Assembly (NCBI GenBank): GCA_024663395.1
Contig: JANFAH010000005.1
Coordinates: 930,001-994,000 of the forward strand
Direction of reading: 5' to 3'
Source of the DNA: Pisolithus tinctorius
Taxonomy: Eukaryota; Basidiomycota; Agaricomycetes; Boletales; Pisolithaceae
Length of the DNA stretch: 64,000 nt
Shown here: piece by piece, positions 58,683 to 64,000 of the stretch
How the letters are laid out: the number at the start of each line of letters is the position of its first letter
Position numbering within the stretch: position 1 is the first letter of the stretch
Position numbers and translations under genes: made by a program
The notes under the pieces: generated by a model
Seen by the model: only the letters and a program-made list of their open reading frames with translations
Database searches by the model: none
Told to the model about the DNA's origin: nothing

Positions 58683-60628
58683 CTACGTATCTCCAGATTT
58701 CTCGAGCTGCAGTCTTTTCCTCGAGCCTGCAACGTCAGTGTCCAGACCCCGCTTCCGTCCACCTTTGGCTTCGTCAAGGAACTTGTCAAGGCCAAAGACA
58801 TCACCAGTGTCTTTGTCCTTTTCGAACTGCACTGGCCCCTCTCTCACCTCCTGCTCATTCGCGCCCTCGAATCCCACCGGCGGTCTGCCCAGACCAAAGC
58901 GGTCATTATCGAGAGCTTTCCCTATACCTTCTTCTGTCCCACCACCAAACGACTCGTCGTTGCCGCCTTCCGGCCCAATATTTCCCCTTGCCTTGTAGAT
59001 TGCAGCAGCAGCGGTTGACCCATGGAACAACGGCCGGTCATATAGAGCATAGCCATCGTCGTCACCAAATGAATTACTAAGGCTCTCCCGGTTGAAGAGC
59101 CTCGAGTCCAACATGCTTTCCTTCGACATCGTCGGCTTCGCCAGCCCAAGAGCGATCTTCTCAGATATGTCGCGATTCTGTTGTCGCGCGAGCATCTTCG
59201 CGCGCTGTTCCGCACCCATATTTGACATGCGCATCTCTCGTTCTCGCTCGCGGCGCTTGTCGGCGCGCAGGGTATCCCGAAGCTTAGCCGCTTCCTCATC
59301 CTCCTTATCTTCATCTTCAGTCCCAGACTCGCTGCCATAACCACCCAAAGCGGTAGTAACGGCAGCGCGAGACTCCGTCGTTGGTCGTGAAGGAGCTGCT
59401 TGTGATACCCCGCTGCGTTCTTCTCGAGCACGCTGTGCCAGCAGCCTCAAATTCTCCTCCTTTGCTTCCTTTTCTTTCTGCGCCAGTTTTTGTTGCATCA
59501 GCGCGCGCTGACGGACCTCCTCGCGAGCGTGTCTGTCTGCAATGTAGAGCGCCTCCGAAAACTTGGCGAAGTTATCGTTGATGTGCACCTATGGTACCAT
59601 TACAGCCAATGTCAGAATCGTGAAAACTGAAAAACTCACGTCCTGAAGGCCGCGACCATCTGCCGCGAGACGTTTATCCAGAGGAATGGTGTAACCCTTA
59701 TTGTTCTTCCAGTTCGATATGCAAGGAGGAATCATCCACTCTTTTTGCTCTGCGGCGGTAGCTTTTCTGGGAGGACTTCTCAGGACGGGAGGCGGAGGGC
59801 TTGGTGGACCTCGAGGTATCTTCTTGTGCTTGAACCGTGGAGGCTCTAATGGGTCTTCCGCCACTTCTGTCATCTTTATAATTCGTTGCTTCAACCCGTC
59901 CCCGTTACCCTGTTGACCGGGAGTATACCGGACATACGACGTCTTCCCATTGCTATCTGGTACGTTCTTAGGCTGGGCGACTTTGATTTTGCCAGTCACC
60001 AGCTTCTCTAATGCCTGTCTCGTCTTTTCCGTGGTAGCCTGGACCTCCTCCTCTGACGGCCGGTCCAGGTTGCGCTGGTCCTCGTCGAGGTCTTTTCTAT
60101 GTGCTAGAGGGACAAGGTCTTTGAATTGGGATTGCACAATTTTGCCTTGGCGTTGGCCCTGGTGGGCAATAGCATCATAGCGGACGTTACCCTCAGAGTC
60201 AACCTGGAGAGCGAGAGTGTTCCCGGCTTGGGTCTAAGATAACACCAAATTGGATTAGCAGGGGCGCCAACGGGTGAGAGATGGACACACCTACCTTCTT
60301 CTTTCCAAGGTTCAGTGGATACTGAGCAACATGACATTCGGGGTAGGCGCCACCATCACCTAGTCATGGTAAACAATCAAGATACTATGAAAATGCAGCA
60401 GGAAACTCACCAAAGTCTTCTTGTGAAGTAGGCTTCCATCCCTTTCGTTTTCCATAGGGCGGTATTGGTGTTCTCGTGACAACAGCTTGGGACGGAATGA
60501 ACTGTTGCAACTCCTCCTCGTCCGTGATGGTAGACGTATGAATGGGTTGCGGAAGCGCGCTGTAAGGTTTGTCAGTGCTACAGCATAAAACGAACGTAGA
60601 AACGAGCGTACGCAGCGAGAGTAGCCAT
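58683..60628 (-). CDS. prp45: Pre-mRNA splicing factor Prp45/SNW1 (SKIP)
   Basis: Spliceosomal SNW-domain protein of the NTC-related complex. Start 60628 (ATGGCTACTCTCGC). Exons include FIPSQAVVTRTPIPPYGKRK then GWKPTSQEDFGDGGAYPE, and TQAGNTLALQVDSEGNVRYD. The signature SNW region reads PPCISNWKNNKGYTIPLDKR then LAADGRGLQD. Downstream, VHINDNFAKFSEALYIADRH is followed by a long charged helix (AREEVRQRALMQQKLAQKEK). The tail has ERREREMRMSNMGAEQRA-type R/E-rich sequence, YDRPLFHGSTAAAAIYKARG and DVFGLDKFLDEAKGGRKR, ending at 58683. About four introns. Divergent from tim54 with 135 bp between starts. Confidence 0.95.
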
Positions 60629-60763
60629 GTCGAGTATTAGCTGGCTGTGAGATGGGACAAGGCCAAGGACTGTTGTGCAGTGTTTACGCAATCGGTGGCT
60701 GTGCTAAAAGTTGTGTTCCGAATCCCGAGACCGGCAACCTCGAGCAACGCTGCGTGAGTGTGA

Positions 60764-62279
60764 ATGGACAAGCCAAAATCTGGCATCCGCGCCGCACTCG
60801 AGTACACGGGCATCCCTCAAAGCTGGCTGTCTGCTCGTCCACGTCTTCCATCACGTAACTGGCTCATCTTTATCGCCCTCACTTCGTCAGTTCTCTCCTA
60901 CTATACCTATGATCGGCACCAGGCTCGCAAGATTCGTGCGTCGTACATCGACCGCGTCAAACATTTCTCAGAGGAACCGATGAAAAGCTCGGAATTGCCT
61001 AGAAAGGTGACAGTTTACGGTGCGAAGTGGCCCGGCGACGAGGATCACCAGAGAGCCACTCGGTTTTTCAAGAAGTATGTCAAGGTAGGTACTTACGTCG
61101 GTTTTAGCTACACGTCGGTACTTAGCTGTGCCCTCATAGCCAATATTGGTAGCGGCTGCTATCGACTATGACATCGTTGCAACGCGTCAATTGGGCGACC
61201 TTACACGGCATGTTGCTTCGTCGGTGGTCAACCAACGTCGCAATGCCCTAGGAATTGATCGGCCCCCTGCATCTCCTATAAATCTCCCCAACAAACTTAG
61301 CGAAGAACAGCAGCGTACACGCGAACTGGAAGGAGGCATTATTCTCGTAGGAAGACACACTCTCAAGGAGTATATGGCAGGCCTTGAACGAGGGTGGAGC
61401 GGAGGATTGGAGAAGGTAGACAGGGAGGAACACCTAGCGCAAGAGTTGGCCGCAGACGGTACTTTTGACGAAGTTGAGGAGGGCAAATCTCCGGTTGGAG
61501 TCGTGCACGACCCCGAAGCTGAACCTATACCGACTTCCTCCCGTCTCCCGCCATCCCGCAATACAGCTCTACTTCCTCCGCTTGTGTTGTCGAAATCTCC
61601 ATCTATACCGGACGCTACTTCCGAACCGCTTGTGGTGGACAGCCCACCATCTACTCTTCCACCCCAGCCACCCCTGCTTCTTGTTCCATTCACTAATCAT
61701 ATTGGGTTCCGTTACATCCCTCATATGATTTGGTCTTTCTTTAATGAAAGGGACAGAGTCCGTGCCGGCGCCGAGTCTGCATACGCCCTGGTGATGGGCC
61801 AAACCCGGGATTTCAGAGGTCCAGATTCATTGCACTCAGATGACACTCTATTGCAAGAGGCACGTAAAAGTACCGAGAGTAGTACGGCATCGGGAGTGCA
61901 GGATTCTGTGCAGGGGGGCGACCTCGACTTCATGTTATGGTCAGAAAAACTTATTAAACCACACTCCCCTCTCTCCTCCATTTCTGATGCGCGCAAATCT
62001 TATTATTCCACATTACCGTCTCGTTTGGCGACCGCTCGACAACTTGCGCGGGGCGAACGCGAGATGACCAAGGAAGAGGAGAAGAACCCACCTGCGAGCG
62101 AGGTGGAACTAAGGGCGGAAAGATTGGCCAAGGAGTCGAAATGGAGGGCACAGGAGGAAGGATGGAACATTGTCAGACCGGGAACCGGTGTTCGCTGGGC
62201 TGAGATGTTTCGAGGCGTTTTAAAGGTGTTCAAAACTCCAGAGGAAGACGGTGGATCTACTGAGGCAGGTGGAGTCTAG
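60764..62279 (+). CDS. tim54: Mitochondrial inner-membrane translocase subunit Tim54
   Basis: Subunit of the TIM22 carrier-protein translocase in the inner membrane. Exon 1 (60764-61084) MDKPKSGIRAALEYTGIPQS then WLSARPRLPSRNWLIFIALT (TM helix near residues 31-46) and YGAKWPGDEDHQRATRFFKK YVK. A 55-nt intron (61085-61139) joins in phase 0 to PILVAAAIDYDIVATRQLGD. Further conserved blocks are ELEGGIILVGRHTLKEYMAG and LLVPFTNHIGFRYIPHMIW then SFFNERDRVRAGAESAYALV. The product of about 486 residues ends at 62279. Motif order and length fit Tim54. Confidence 0.93.
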
Positions 62280-62356
62280 AAGGTGCTCGCCAACCACTTA
62301 CACTACAAAAATTCATGGCAACAACCTCGTGCTATATTTTCCCAGAATTACGCTAT

Positions 62357-63475
62357 TCACTCGACAATATCTACTGCTCCGCTTGCTAACCAGCAGTTGA
62401 ATTCCCCAAGGGGATCGTCTGTCATGTTTGTATCAGCATTCGAGGAAACTTGGACTCCTGCCAGAGACGGTATGGGAGCAGGCGTGTTTGCCTGGTGACT
62501 GCGATTGTCGGACCATTCTTGTGATGGGTCCCTCGATCTAACCTCGTCGGAAATCGTCCGAGCAATGAACCCCGAGATTCGTGATACTGAGAGCTGTTCA
62601 AATATAGGCGACTTCATTGGCTCCCTTGTTGGACACACGGTATTCGCCTCGATGCTTGCACCTGAGTTTGTCTCTTTCTCTTTCTTTGAACCGCTCCGCC
62701 CTCTTTGCGGAGTCAGATGTCTTGGGGTTGCTTCCGAGTCATCCGTAGCTCGGGTAGTTTCCGAGGCAGAAGCAGGGAAGGCATCAAAGCGAGTATTGTC
62801 GAAGTAGAATTCTTCGTATTCAATAGTTTGGTCAGGTGTGGATGGTCGGTCACAATTACTCCCGGAGATTTGGCTGGGCTCCGGATTTCTGGTGCTGGGC
62901 GAACTAGTGAAGAAGAGTGGCGTGACGCGAGACTCGGGGGACTTGTTGGTGAGGGGTGTAAAGGTCGACTAAAGGTATGGCAAGTATTAGCCTCGACGAC
63001 AGAAGTGCGCCCATGTCACCTTTTCTTTTGGCGGATAGTCTACCGTCCTGTGGTGTTTCAACGGAGGTGCGTCATTCTCGCTTAATGGTGTCTCCCTTGG
63101 GCGTTTATTCTTCCCAACTTTAGCTATTCCTGCTTTTTGCCCAGACTTGTATGGCGGATAGAAATCGGCATGCGCCTGCTGTGTGATGGCGTTGTCGGTG
63201 CCGGGGTCATTTGTCTCTTGCTTTCGAGATCTATCGCAGTTCAGTATCTCGGAAATCGTCCGTAATCCGTCATCATCGCCCTCTAAGGCTTTCGGGTCGC
63301 AAATAGGCGAATTCGCTCGCAGAGACGCGAGTTCGAGGTCAAAATTTGGGAAGAGTCTTCGTTTTCCTTCCGTGACAACTTTTTCCGGAATACGGCACTG
63401 CGGGCGGGTGGATGTTTCGTTACGTTGGCAGCTCGGCTCTGCGTGCTTTTGTCCTGAAAGGCAACTCTTTGCCAT
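62357..63475 (-). CDS. Unrecognised nuclear-looking protein
   Basis: Two exons. Exon 1 (start 63475) MAKSCLSGQKHAEPSCQRNE, then VVTEGKRRLFPNFDLELASL and a basic stretch, ending HHRTVDYPPKEK. An intron of about 79 nt (gtgaca..caacaag) joins in phase to SPESRVTPLFFTSSPSTRNP. Then TPDQTIEYEEFYFDNTRFDA (an acidic-aromatic patch) and RHLTPQRGRSGSKKEKETNS, ending IVE at 62357. The rest is disordered, with many Ser, Pro and charged residues. No family recognised. The composition suggests a nuclear regulatory or DNA-repair accessory protein, but this is only a guess. Convergent with tim54 (77 bp between stops). Confidence 0.5.
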
Positions 63476-64000
63476 TTTACGATGGTCTACGCGAGGAAAT
63501 GGGTCAATCGCTGGCTGAAAACAAGTTGCGCAAAGCGAATTAAGTACTTCTCTTTATATTCTCCTGATTTCTGACGGGAAGCTCTGCCTGGGCATCCTTC
63601 CTATGTGGACGAGGGGGATCCGCAAGTCCCTCTTTACAGCTGGCCAACGACGTCAATATATGAAAGGCTGATCAGTGAAACGCACCAGTAATGTCGGCAT
63701 TTCATCTTATCCTTGCACGTATGGTTGCATCTGGTGGAAGGCTAAACATAGCCTCTCACGCGACACAACAAACTCACTCGTATTTCCCATCCGGCCGCAT
63801 CCTATGCCCCTTATCTTTCAGTCGCCCACATGCGCTTGACGAACGTTGCATTTGTGTAGCAGGAGCCGCTCGCGCGACGCTCGCACTACCTAAATCCCGA
63901 TTCCAGGGCCCAATCACTCCTGAGGAACGCCCACTCACTGGTGTCCGCTGCCGGTGCAGCATGCACGTCTTCGTCGTCACTGATGTTCATTTCCCACAGG
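63476..64000. other. Region upstream of the last gene; possible partial minus-strand gene at the edge
   Basis: 525 bp. A minus-strand frame starting at 63990 reads MNISDDEDVHAAPAADTSEW then AFLRSDWALESGF, followed by a GT donor-like site (near 63891). It could be the first exon of a gene, or coincidental. The rest looks like promoter sequence of the 63475 gene. Not enough to call a gene. Confidence 0.35.

Overview
The window is 64 kb of nuclear DNA from a filamentous basidiomycete, most likely an Agaricomycete. Genes sit close together on both strands. Most are cut by several short introns of about 45-70 nt with GT..AG ends, and the proteins include the Mif2/CENP-C, ERMES, SEACIT and NatB components expected of a fungus. 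I recognised no rRNA, tRNA, CRISPR array or intact mobile element. Splice sites were placed by eye from GT/AG signals, reading phase and remembered family conservation. No alignment or search was run, so exon edges are approximate unless a phase is stated.

Layout. 1-2.8 kb: kinetochore protein Mif2/CENP-C (cut by the window edge) and mitoribosomal protein Mrp51. 3.7-7.4 kb: a Golgi UDP-galactose transporter, a tiny HYPK-like NatA regulator, and the ERMES subunit Mdm12 divergent from it. 7.5-12.4 kb: three adjacent tRNA genes, the Elongator catalytic subunit Elp3, the mitochondrial tRNA 2-thiouridylase Mtu1/Slm3, and D-aminoacyl-tRNA deacylase Dtd1. 12.7-17.2 kb: phosphatidylglycerophosphate synthase Pgs1 and a multi-pass RING ligase of the Asi type. 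17.2-19 kb: a gene-poor stretch with a perfect 15-bp hairpin. 19-23.2 kb: a Pcl-type cyclin, an AT-hook coiled-coil protein and the NatB catalytic subunit Nat3/Naa20. 23.3-28.3 kb: Iml1, the SEACIT/GATOR1 subunit that restrains TORC1. 28.5-32.1 kb: a hypothetical protein, a four-TM protein and a small glutaredoxin-like protein. 32.3-37.6 kb: an unusual locus that reads as a CCCH zinc finger, a long Ser-rich region, ankyrin repeats and one Clp/Skd3-type AAA+ ATPase. 37.9-44 kb: a small membrane protein, the TIM23 motor subunit Pam17 and a divergent SNF2-family ATPase. 44-48.2 kb: decayed sequence, then the DNA-repair nuclease FAN1. 48.5-56.7 kb: a Dnf-type P4-ATPase flippase, septin Cdc10 and the Hsp90 co-chaperone Aha1. 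57.2-63.5 kb: an SH3 single-pass membrane protein, splicing factor Prp45/SNW1, Tim54, and an unrecognised gene.

Most genes are core housekeeping genes. Mitochondrial functions are frequent (Mrp51, Mdm12, Mtu1, Pgs1, Pam17, Tim54). Several neighbours are divergently transcribed across very short intervals (HYPK/Mdm12 66 bp, Prp45/Tim54 135 bp, Pam17/SNF2 about 26 bp or overlapping), which suggests shared promoters. The most unusual items are the CCCH-ankyrin-AAA+ locus, with its two competing reading frames near 35.1-35.3 kb, and the Elp3-Mtu1-Dtd1 neighbourhood.
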